From assembly GCF_003463825.1 (NCBI RefSeq), contig NZ_QSDY01000082.1, positions 1 through 6,734 on the forward strand: a stretch of 6,734 bases of DNA, read 5' to 3'. This document shows, in pieces, positions 1 to 5,662 of this stretch. Positions within the stretch are counted from its first letter, which is position 1; every line of letters starts with the position of its first letter. The notes under the pieces are model-generated. The model did no database searches and had not been told where the DNA came from. It saw only the letters and a program-made list of their open reading frames with translations. The DNA is from Veillonella sp. AM51-8BH (lineage in GTDB: Bacteria > Bacillota > Negativicutes > Veillonellales > Veillonellaceae). The position numbers and the translations under genes were made by a program.

Positions 1-404
1 GTATTAACAGTCTATTTAATGTAACATCATTATTAGATTTACCAGTATTAAGACACATGCTAAAGGCTTAAAATTTAAAACCAATTATAGTTTACTAGAG
101 CATGAATTAAGCTATTATAATAAACTAAAAAATCTCATTATTAAACAGAGTGATTAATCCATATCACAATCTATACCATACCTTTCATATATTTTTCATA
201 TTTCTACACAGGGACATCTCTTACCATTAGCGTATTTACCAATATAAAATAACTACCTTGCCAATCCATACTGTACTACAGTATGTAAACTCAATGAACC
301 TATCAAAAATACGATTCATAATAATCAACTATACATATATAAATATAGATATAAAGCCTTATCTATAGTTGAACAATTAATAATTAAAGATACTTAAATG
401 TCCA
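1..404. other. AT-rich intergenic stretch with no supported gene
   Basis: No open frame longer than a few dozen codons is seen on either strand. On the minus strand there are short protein-like scraps in different frames: an ATG-started 27-codon frame at 319-236, and a frame reading 'GKYANGKRCPCVEI' that ends in TGA at 198-196 and then continues in the same frame as 'KIYERYGIDCDMD' to a TAA at 156-154. None has a convincing ribosome binding site. They could be a decayed small gene, such as an old immunity gene of a CDI locus, or chance in AT-rich DNA. The stretch also holds a 19-bp palindrome (267-285) and a weak 8-bp AT-rich inverted repeat (344-351 with 360-367). Confidence 0.5.
267..285. 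repeat. Perfect 19-bp palindrome, operator-like
   Basis: CATACTGTA-C-TACAGTATG is a perfect dyad of two 9-bp arms around a single central base. The size and symmetry resemble the binding site of a dimeric repressor. No recognisable promoter or regulated gene lies next to it, so a regulatory role is only a possibility; a small cruciform or chance are the alternatives. Confidence 0.35.
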
Positions 405-460
405 ATAGAGGAGTATTTATCCATTTCAGATAAACACTCCTCTATCTCAATAATTAAAGA
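379..460. repeat. 12-bp direct repeats bracketing the hairpin
   Basis: The 12-mer AATAATTAAAGA occurs exactly at 379-390 and again at 449-460, one copy on each side of the 405-445 hairpin. The composition is so AT-rich that chance cannot be excluded, but the bracketed arrangement around a long inverted repeat resembles what a small insertion or recombination footprint would leave. Confidence 0.3.
405..445 (-). terminator. Strong hairpin after the immunity gene, probable terminator
   Basis: A 16-bp stem (405-420 with 430-445) closes a 9-nt loop. Read as minus-strand RNA every position pairs, one as G.U; read on the plus strand the same position is an A/C mismatch, so the structure favours minus-strand transcription. 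It starts 19 nt beyond the repaired stop codon of the small membrane-protein gene (TGA at 467-465), where a toxin-immunity unit would end. A clean run of U after the stem is missing (the RNA continues UGGACAUUUAAG), so it may be an imperfect terminator or an mRNA-stabilising 3' hairpin. Confidence 0.6.
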
Positions 461-464
461 GCTA

Positions 465-847
465 TCAATATAACTCAGCCAAGAAAATAATGGAAAACAC
501 CCATAATACAACGCCATATGTCATATTGGTTTTTACCTTATCAAGGCTCACCTTTCCATTATGTAGTAATTTACCCGTTGTACTATAAGGATCATCGGCC
601 CTGGAACCAATACTGTAATGTAAAACTCTAGGCTTTGAGCTGTATATTCTACACCATTTAATAGATACTTAACATCATATCCATAAATAACTGTAAAATT
701 AGGAAGTTCTTTAATAATTCTAGGCTTAACTGACAAAATCTCTACGGAAATACCTTTTCGACGATACCAAAAACGAAATACAATTAAATATGTTCCAAAA
801 ATCATTAGAATGATTGCCACACAGAACTGCCATGGATTAACAAACAT
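465..847 (-). CDS. Probable CDI immunity protein, two-TM membrane protein (frameshifted)
   Basis: This small membrane protein starts at ATG 847 and follows the CdiA toxin stop by 15 nt, with AAAGGA (862-857) nine bases upstream of the start. As written, the frame stops after 99 residues. A net one-base deletion near the CCC run at 599-601 accounts for this: shifting frame gives 'DDPYSTTGKLLHNGKVSLDK' and then a second hydrophobic helix ending 'FSIIFLAELY' and TGA at 467-465, about 127 residues in total. The repaired protein has TM1 at about residues 8-25, a soluble beta-like middle containing 'YGYDVKYLLNGVEYTAQ', and TM2 at about 106-124. That architecture is reminiscent of DUF3592-type small membrane proteins, but I am not sure of the family. 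Its place directly behind a CdiA C-terminus makes it the candidate immunity protein (inference). A membrane immunity protein would suit a toxin that acts at or through the inner membrane. Confidence 0.7.
599..601 (-). other. Frameshift site in the immunity gene
   Basis: The minus-strand text GTT-CCA-GGG-CCG-ATG-ATC should gain one G to read VPGADDPYS, after which the frame continues through a second TM helix to TGA at 467-465. As written, the protein ends early in 'MILIVQRVNYYIMER', without TM2. Confidence 0.7.
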
Positions 848-856
848 TATTTCTTA

Positions 857-862
857 TCCTTT
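857..862 (-). promoter_or_regulatory. Ribosome binding site of the immunity gene
   Basis: AAAGGA lies immediately after the toxin stop codon TAG (865-863) and nine bases before ATG 847. It supports this start and suggests translation of the immunity gene is coupled to that of the toxin gene. Confidence 0.65.
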
Positions 863-2128
863 CTAAAGTTGATTTTGATATCCTACAAATTTAACCACAG
901 TTCGATTTGCAGATATATGTGCACCGCCTTCAGCACCAATAACATGTAAAGTATATCCACCTGGAGTCGGTGTTGTATTATATGATAACAAAAGATTCCA
1001 ATCCCCTGATACTGATGAGCCAGAAACCTCTTGAATAATTATATTCGGATCAACTACTCTATATCCATTAGAATCTGTTAACCATATTCTTGCTCCCTTA
1101 ATACTTAATGGAAAATTAAGGCCAAGACCTTCTGTATACGTAGTTACTTCAAAAACAGGATTCCCCCCATCAGCATGAAACATCATATATCCCGTTACTG
1201 CACCATTATGTAGAACATTAGCGGATACCTCCAAGCCTTGACCTTCGCCTAAAGGAAAATTATTTATACGTGTATCATTTATAATACTATTTCTAGTTTC
1301 TGGTATCGATAATAAACCTTCATTCCACTTTGTAGCATACGATGCAGTAGCAGTACCAACATTAATTGAATCATTAGTCGCCTTATTAACCGCCCCACCT
1401 ACAGCAGCACTCAACCATTGTGCTAATGCTGGATCATGTTTAGCTACTTTCTTAATTTCACCAATTAACAGCTCATTAGTCATAGTAGCTTTAAAACCAC
1501 TACCAGGTGAATTACCAGCCATTCGCGCTGCTACTTCACCTATGATGCCATGTGCAATAGATTTAGCGATTTTGCCATCTTTCGTTGTTGGTTGCCAGTT
1601 ATGTAGTTGTTCAAATGCATTTTTAGAGAAAAGACGTGCTAATTCTTGGCGTTCTTCAATTTTCTTTTTATCGAAAATCTTATCTAATTGATGTAATGTA
1701 TTTTCGGTATTTGTGTTAATAGTTTTAGTGTCAATTTCTTTACCATCTACAGTTAGTATACCATCAGAGATAGCTGATTGAGTAGTGGAGCTCGCTTTAT
1801 CTTTAGATCCTACACCTAAGTTTGGAACTAGACCGATACTGTTATAAATTTTATCATAGCCTTTTTTATCCTTGGCCTTCATCTCTTCAAGTTTCTTTTT
1901 ACTACCATAGTAATTGTAACCAATACCATTATTGCTATATGTATACTCAGCTTCGTTTTGGATATCTTTCATCTCTAGAGATTTTGTAGTCAGTTTATTC
2001 TTAGCTTTTGGAGCTTCACTTTTAATAACAGCACCCTCTAATGTAGTACCATTTCCTACATTAAGGTTGTAGCCCTCTTCTCCAGCATAAATGCCAGCTT
2101 GTTCTGTTACGCTTTTCCATTTGCTATC
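863..2128 (-). CDS. CdiA C-terminal part: pre-toxin and variable toxin domain
   Basis: This third frame opens at 2128 after the second lost base. A start at ATG 1972 (369 residues) would be artificial, since 52 in-frame codons upstream ('DSKWKSVTEQAGIYAGEEGY...') match the family. Numbered from M1972: residues 60-70 hold 'SSTTQSAISDG', a block that recurs near the C-terminus of CdiA/FHA proteins. Residues 95-150 hold the helical 'DKKKIEERQELARLFSKNAF' and 'GKIAKSIAHGIIGEVAARMA' stretches, and residues 206-217 'GTATASYATKWN' mark the end of the conserved part. Everything after about residue 218 is the variable toxin region. The protein ends '...FVGYQNQL' and TAG at 865-863, 15 nt before the immunity gene start. 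No signal peptide or anchor is present in this piece. Confidence 0.8.
   Translation of the reverse strand, partial: DSKWKSVTEQAGIYAGEEGYNLNVGNGTTLEGAVIKSEAPKAKNKLTTKSLEMKDIQNEAEYTYSNNGIGYNYYGSKKKLEEMKAKDKKGYDKIYNSIGLVPNLGVGSKDKASSTTQSAISDGILTVDGKEIDTKTINTNTENTLHQLDKIFDKKKIEERQELARLFSKNAFEQLHNWQPTTKDGKIAKSIAHGIIGEVAARMAGNSPGSGFKATMTNELLIGEIKKVAKHDPALAQWLSAAVGGAVNKATNDSINVGTATASYATKWNEGLLSIPETRNSIINDTRINNFPLGEGQGLEVSANVLHNGAVTGYMMFHADGGNPVFEVTTYTEGLGLNFPLSIKGARIWLTDSNGYRVVDPNIIIQEVSGSSVSGDWNLLLSYNTTPTPGGYTLHVIGAEGGAHISANRTVVKFVGYQNQL
866..1318 (-). other. Unassigned CdiA-CT toxin-like domain, ~151 residues
   Basis: This is the variable tail after 'ATKWNE'. It is rich in beta-prone, glycine- and asparagine-rich sequence: 'GYMMFHADGGNPVFEVTTYT', 'SIKGARIWLTDSNGYRVVDP', 'SGDWNLLLSYNTTPTPGGYT' and 'LHVIGAEGGAHISANRTVVK'. 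I see no motif of a known CDI nuclease such as an HNH, BECR or EndoU histidine set. Three histidines (in VLHNG, MFHAD and LHVIG) and one more in GAHIS exist but form no pattern I recognise. Position alone argues for a toxin. The accompanying membrane-type immunity candidate suggests a target at the inner membrane rather than a cytoplasmic nuclease, but that is inference. Confidence 0.55.
1322..1651 (-). other. Pre-toxin (translocation-linked) domain of CdiA
   Basis: About 110 codons covering 'RQELARLFSKNAFEQLHNWQ', 'GKIAKSIAHGIIGEVAARMA', 'NELLIGEIKKVAKHDPALAQ' and 'WLSAAVGGAVNKATNDSINV', up to the 'ATKWN' boundary. It is helical, with glycine- and alanine-rich hydrophobic stretches. In CDI proteins the region just before the toxin is conserved among alleles and helps deliver the toxin; its sharp end here is what defines the toxin boundary. 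The assignment rests on position and recalled family resemblance. Confidence 0.65.
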
Positions 2129-3585
2129 AAGCGTCCTACACTAGCATTGATACTACCAGTTGGATTTTTAAAGTTAGGTTTAGAGGATACAGAGAATCCC
2201 GCAGACTTACTATGTTCTTTAAAGTTATCTACATCTTGTAAGCTTTGAATATGTAAATCACGACCTGTGTCTACTTCTACCTTCTTGCCAGATACAGTGG
2301 AACCAATAATATTTGTATCTCGTTTTGCTTTAAGCTGTGCTAATTCGACTGCTTTAATCTTAGTAGGTACATAACTTTCTTGATGGGTATCCCCATTCTG
2401 ACGAGCCATATGACCACTCGCATTAATGTCTAGAAGGCCACCACCAGTCAAGCTAATACCAGCACCGACACTCCATCCAGAGCTTTTATAGGTATTATTA
2501 ACATCTACAGTATTCTTACCCGCTGCAAGGTTGATATCACTAGCGCTATCTAATACTAATTTTTTAGCCTCTACTGTTTCACCAGTTAAAGCAATACCAG
2601 TTTTCTGAGCATCACGAGCCTTAATTTGTACTTCACTATCACTAACAAGAGTACCCCCTTGATATGTATTTGTATCTACTACTTGCCCTTGTTTTCTAGA
2701 AGTGCTACCAATGCTTACAGATAAGTTAATAGCATCATCAATATTTTTAGCGCCTCGTTTAACTTTACCGTCTACTTTATCAACTTTACCTGTTACGGCA
2801 TCGCGTATTTTTTCTCCATGTAAAGCTGCATCTACTGCTTCATATCCATCTTGCAATTGCTTACGAGCTTCATTGAGTTCAAGAGCGGCTAACCGTTTAT
2901 CATCGCGGCCACCAGCTTGTTTTATTGTACGTGTAGTATTTGTAAGTGTATTAGCTATTGCACCACCTAAAGATACGGTAAGACCAGTTTTTTTGTAGCG
3001 TTCATCATGTGTCATGTGATTATGGTCTACGTTACCATCTAATGTAACAGCAGAGCCTTCTAACACTGCACCTTCTTTAGCAACAATATCTGCGCTTGTA
3101 AGATGAACTGTATCATTTGCCTTAACAGTAACAGTACCCTTGGTACTAGCAAGTGTATTTCGTACAGTAGCCTCTTCATGGTTTGCTTCATCAATATTGT
3201 GTTTTTCTTTACCAATAGAGAAACCTATACCAGCACCGCCCAATAAGCCAGATTTTTTATGACGATACACACTAGAACCATCAGTAATAGCTTTATCTGC
3301 GCCCAACTCTACCTTACCACCAGCGGTAACAGATACGGCATTCTCACCCAAAATTTGAGCAGATTGACCTGTTACATCTTGAGTACTTGTAATGGTTATA
3401 TCTTTACCACTTACTGTAGAACCTGTTACAGATGTGCTTGTTACGTCATCAACAGCATTTGTACTTTCACGTTTTACTAAGCTTTTCTTTTTATCTAGAT
3501 ACACATGATTAACTGTACTATTAGCTTTTGCTGTATTTAATGCAATCGTATTACCAGATACCTTCACTGTATCTGCCGCTAACAC
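2107..3585 (-). CDS. CdiA/haemagglutinin fragment 2: haemagglutinin repeat region
   Basis: This is the second frame of the broken cdiA. The 492-codon span from 3585 is preceded in frame by more matching protein back to 3729 ('DKGKSGGGHSQTTQ', 'VSVVASDTVQLEGSQ'), so ATG... at 3585 (a TTG-type codon in CAAGTG-TTA context) is not a real start. It carries haemagglutinin_2-type repeats (PF13332-like by eye): 'GSTVSGKDITITSTQDVTGQ', 'GETVEAKKLVLDSASDINLA' and 'GSTVSGKKVEVDTGRDLHIQ'. An alpha-helical, charged insert ('AALELNEARKQLQDGYEAVD') breaks up the repeats in the middle. The true frame ends at 'SINASVGR'. The final residues before the stop at 2107 are out of frame: restoring one base by 2129-2130 leads straight into 'DSKWKSVTEQAGIYAGEEGY', the expected continuation. 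Confidence 0.8.
   Translation of the reverse strand: MLAADTVKVSGNTIALNTAKANSTVNHVYLDKKKSLVKRESTNAVDDVTSTSVTGSTVSGKDITITSTQDVTGQSAQILGENAVSVTAGGKVELGADKAITDGSSVYRHKKSGLLGGAGIGFSIGKEKHNIDEANHEEATVRNTLASTKGTVTVKANDTVHLTSADIVAKEGAVLEGSAVTLDGNVDHNHMTHDERYKKTGLTVSLGGAIANTLTNTTRTIKQAGGRDDKRLAALELNEARKQLQDGYEAVDAALHGEKIRDAVTGKVDKVDGKVKRGAKNIDDAINLSVSIGSTSRKQGQVVDTNTYQGGTLVSDSEVQIKARDAQKTGIALTGETVEAKKLVLDSASDINLAAGKNTVDVNNTYKSSGWSVGAGISLTGGGLLDINASGHMARQNGDTHQESYVPTKIKAVELAQLKAKRDTNIIGSTVSGKKVEVDTGRDLHIQSLQDVDNFKEHSKSAGFSVSSKPNFKNPTGSINASVGRLIANGKA
2128..2131 (-). other. Frameshift site 2 in cdiA
   Basis: 'GGA CGC TTG ATA GCA' should read 'GGA CGC TTN GAT AGC', joining 'ASVGR' to 'DSKWKSVTEQ'. Again exactly one base is missing, beside the AA at 2129-2130. 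The immediate context (TATCAAGCG on the plus strand) is nearly the same as at site 1 (TATCAAACG). Confidence 0.8.
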
Positions 3586-3617
3586 TTGACTACCTTCCAG
3601 TTGTACTGTATCAGAGG

Positions 3618-4820
3618 CTACAACAGAAACATTTTTACCTTCGATGCTACTACCAACAGATGATTGAGCTTTAACAAGATCATGAGACTGAGTCGTTTGC
3701 GAGTGTCCACCACCAGATTTACCTTTATCAAACGATGTTCTTCAAGCTCATGTGTAGCATTCATTGCTTTCATCGTTACATTGCGACCTGCCGTAACAGT
3801 TGTATTCACATCAGAGGAGACAATACCTGCATCCATAGATACATCTCGACCTGCTACTACTGTTGTTTGACCAGCACCACCAATACGGCCTTGATCTACA
3901 CCAGTTATCGTTTCACGACGGTTATTGCTACTATTCCACTCAACCTTGCTATTACCAGCCTCGTACTGCACGCCTTTATTAATCACATCACGCCCCGCAA
4001 CAACCTTTGTGGAGCCTGCTGTATTAGTTTGTGTAATTGTGCCACCTTCATTAATAACGTCTTTCTTAGCATACACAGAGACTGTATCTTTGCCCATAAT
4101 AGTGCCTTGTGTATTACGAACTTCGTCATTTGCTGTAACCGTAGCCGTGTTACCTTTAATAAGACCATTATCATTGTGAATGGAATTACCAGTAAGAGTC
4201 ACATCCTTATCTGCCACAATACTACCACTATTATGCATAGTATCAACAGAAAGGTTAATCGATTGAGCCTGTAAATTAGCGCCACCTTCTACTCGTTTTG
4301 TGCTTGGTGCTAAATACAATGTAGGAACTAATACAGTTTCTGTTTTACCATTTGGTAATACAACAGACTTACTAACTAGAAGTACAACATCTTCTTTGAG
4401 ATTCTTTTGCTCAGACTCTGTTAATCCTCGACCCAACACAATAGATTGAGATTTTGTTACACTAATCCCTGCATCCATCAACTGGCGATATTGTTCTTCT
4501 GCTGAAAGACCAGATTGTAGTCTACTTTTACCGGTTTGACGCATAATCTCTTGCATAACGAGCTGCTGCTCGTAATACCCATCACCCAATCGTTTTTGTA
4601 TATTCATAGGGTCTAATTTAAGGCGAGATAATACGTAATCAGAAGATAAGAAGTTGCGACGATTTGTGAAGTTTGGATCTGTTTCAATCACATATGAAGT
4701 ATTAGGATTCGTCGATAACTGACTCATACTATTTAATAGAGATGCATCTACTGTGGTATCACTTTTACTATTTTCTACATGACCGCCATATACGGCAACA
4801 GGTACATCTTTAGGATTCAC
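3618..4820 (-). CDS. CdiA/haemagglutinin fragment 1: linker and beta-helix repeats
   Basis: This is the first frame of the broken cdiA, 400 codons from GTG 4820, but it stays open up to 4928 ('GNEYITEEGTATSYSRHHKK'), so GTG need not be a true start. The N-terminal ~110 residues include 'TSYVIETDPNFTNRRNFLSS' and 'GDGYYEQQLVMQEIMRQTGK', a non-repeat segment I recall from the middle of large Negativicutes/Proteobacterial haemagglutinins. From about residue 180 it becomes beta-helix repeats rich in N, G, V and T ('GSIVADKDVTLTGN', 'GTIMGKDTVSVYAKKDV'), including three related blocks: 'KVVAGRDVINKG', 'TVVAGRDVSMDAG' and 'TVTAGRNVTMKA'. The real frame ends near 'HELEEHR'. The remaining ~40 residues, starting 'LIKVNLVVDTRKRLSLM', are out-of-frame sequence lacking the composition of the rest, because of the lost base near 3730-3732. 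Confidence 0.8.
   Translation of the reverse strand: MNPKDVPVAVYGGHVENSKSDTTVDASLLNSMSQLSTNPNTSYVIETDPNFTNRRNFLSSDYVLSRLKLDPMNIQKRLGDGYYEQQLVMQEIMRQTGKSRLQSGLSAEEQYRQLMDAGISVTKSQSIVLGRGLTESEQKNLKEDVVLLVSKSVVLPNGKTETVLVPTLYLAPSTKRVEGGANLQAQSINLSVDTMHNSGSIVADKDVTLTGNSIHNDNGLIKGNTATVTANDEVRNTQGTIMGKDTVSVYAKKDVINEGGTITQTNTAGSTKVVAGRDVINKGVQYEAGNSKVEWNSSNNRRETITGVDQGRIGGAGQTTVVAGRDVSMDAGIVSSDVNTTVTAGRNVTMKAMNATHELEEHRLIKVNLVVDTRKRLSLMILLKLNHLLVVASKVKMFLL
3729..3733 (-). other. Frameshift site 1 in cdiA
   Basis: In minus-strand terms 'CGT TTG ATA AAG' should be 'CGT TTT GAT AAA', giving R-F-D-K. Restoring one base to the three-base run at 3730-3732 joins 'HELEEHR' to 'DKGKSGGGHS' without a gap. 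The frame phase changes by exactly one lost base. Confidence 0.8.
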
Positions 4821-4951
4821 CTTAGTATTCTTATACTTCGCTTCACGAATATTGGTAGTATCCCATCCTTTTTTATGATGGCGGCTATAACTTGTAGCTG
4901 TACCCTCTTCAGTAATATATTCATTACCTTAAACTTCTATTATTAATACAC

Positions 4952-4982
4952 AAAAAGTGCTAACCATAATATTGATTAGCAC
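4952..4982 (-). terminator. Rho-independent terminator of the ATPase-rloB operon
   Basis: In minus-strand RNA, GUGCUAAUC pairs with GGUUAGCAC (nine pairs, one G.U) around the 8-nt loop AAUAUUAU, followed directly by UUUUUG. It lies about 40 nt beyond the rloB-like stop codon (TAG, 5024-5022) and before the first in-frame codon of the cdiA fragment. It should insulate the fragment from defence-operon transcription. Confidence 0.85.
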
Positions 4983-5021
4983 CTTTATATCAATTTCTAG
5001 ATTTCTCGTTATCTAATAGTA

Positions 5022-5651
5022 CTATATTAAATTATTAATCTCTTCAATCCAATTTGTATCAGATTGCTCCAGTTTGGAAAAGAATACATGTAAATTAGTA
5101 CTATTAATTAATGTTGCATCCGTTTCTAATTCCGTCGCACCATTCATCATAGTTTTATAACTATCTCTCGTAATATTTGAAACCAATTGAGTTCGCTGAG
5201 CTTCCTTAGCTGAATAATCTTTAATACCTGTATATTCTTCAATATAAGAAGCACTATGACGCTTCGATGGCGTACGTAATCTAACAGAAGTATCCCAATG
5301 CAGTAAAATAACTTGCATAGTACATGGATTTGTAAACATCACCACATGTTGACATGCAAATTTACAATCATGGAACAAATTAACTTTATTACAAATATCA
5401 TTAAATTGTTCGTGCGGCTTCCTTTCCGTATCACAAACGATAACAACTAAATCATAATTACCTTTTTGATATATGTCTTGGTATATGGGATACAAATTTC
5501 CATTACCTTTTGCATCTCTAAGCGTAATATCGTACACATCTGGCCATACATCTAACATTTTAAGCCGATTAAGATAATCATATTCTTCTGAACCTTCACA
5601 TATGATATAAATCTTCTTATTATCTTTCAGAGGTGGTAATGATGGAACCAT
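5022..5651 (-). CDS. RloB-like / AbiLii-like TOPRIM-fold defence protein
   Basis: This intact 209-residue protein is the partner of the upstream ATPase. It has the layout of RloB-family proteins: an N-terminal beta strand plus acidic turn 'IYIICEGSEEYDYL' (Glu19, TOPRIM-type glutamate), a second hydrophobic strand ending in acidic residues 'YDLVVIVCDTE' (Asp74, Glu76; the TOPRIM DxD position), and 'VVMFTNPCTMQVILLH' (residues 103-118), matching the usual 'SNPxFExWLLLH' block. The familiar Phe-Glu of that block is replaced by Thr-Met. RloB/AbiLii-type proteins are thought to be the nuclease-like effectors of two-gene abortive-infection systems, held or activated by the ATPase. No signal peptide or TM is seen, so it is cytoplasmic. 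The start at ATG 5651 is fixed by AGGAGG five bases upstream, overlapping the ATPase stop. Family assignment is by motif recall; other TOPRIM partners (PARIS AriB, OLD-like) are alternatives. Confidence 0.7.
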   Translation of the reverse strand: MVPSLPPLKDNKKIYIICEGSEEYDYLNRLKMLDVWPDVYDITLRDAKGNGNLYPIYQDIYQKGNYDLVVIVCDTERKPHEQFNDICNKVNLFHDCKFACQHVVMFTNPCTMQVILLHWDTSVRLRTPSKRHSASYIEEYTGIKDYSAKEAQRTQLVSNITRDSYKTMMNGATELETDATLINSTNLHVFFSKLEQSDTNWIEEINNLI

Positions 5652-5656
5652 ATAAA

Positions 5657-5662
5657 CCTCCT
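5657..5662 (-). promoter_or_regulatory. Ribosome binding site of the rloB-like gene
   Basis: A perfect AGGAGG, five bases before ATG 5651, overlaps the ATPase stop codon TAG (5663-5661). This implies translational coupling and balanced production of the two proteins. Confidence 0.85.

Larger units (their letters stand above)
863..4928 (-). pseudogene. cdiA: 5'-truncated cdiA / filamentous haemagglutinin gene with two frameshifts
   Basis: Three consecutive frames form one gene once a base is restored near 3730-3732 and another near 2129-2130. The repaired open frame runs from just after an in-frame TAA (4931-4929) to TAG at 865-863, about 1355 residues. It is the distal part of a CdiA/FHA-type contact-dependent inhibition protein: haemagglutinin beta-helix repeats, pre-toxin block, then a variable C-terminal toxin. 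Such proteins are normally secreted by a TpsB outer-membrane partner through an N-terminal signal peptide and TPS domain. Both are absent here, as is a tpsB gene. Only GTG 4820 offers a possible start, with no good ribosome binding site, and a terminator lies just upstream. It is either an orphan cdiA tail kept as a recombination reservoir for toxin swapping, or the remnant left when the defence operon was inserted. The frameshifts may be assembly errors; the 5' truncation looks real. Confidence 0.8.

Noticed and set aside
2126..3733. Programmed ribosomal frameshifting in cdiA
   Set aside because: Neither site has a slippery heptamer or a clear downstream structure, and similar one-base losses occur in unrelated genes nearby, so indels or sequencing error explain them better.
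3983..4174. 63-codon minus-strand frame inside the haemagglutinin
   Set aside because: It lies wholly within the real reading frame of cdiA in another phase and has no family character.
2702..4274. Several plus-strand open frames of 63-179 codons opposite the haemagglutinin
   Set aside because: They overlap a long minus-strand frame with clear family features. Their translations are Cys/Ser/Ile/Thr-rich with no domain sense, and they lack ribosome binding sites: antisense shadows.
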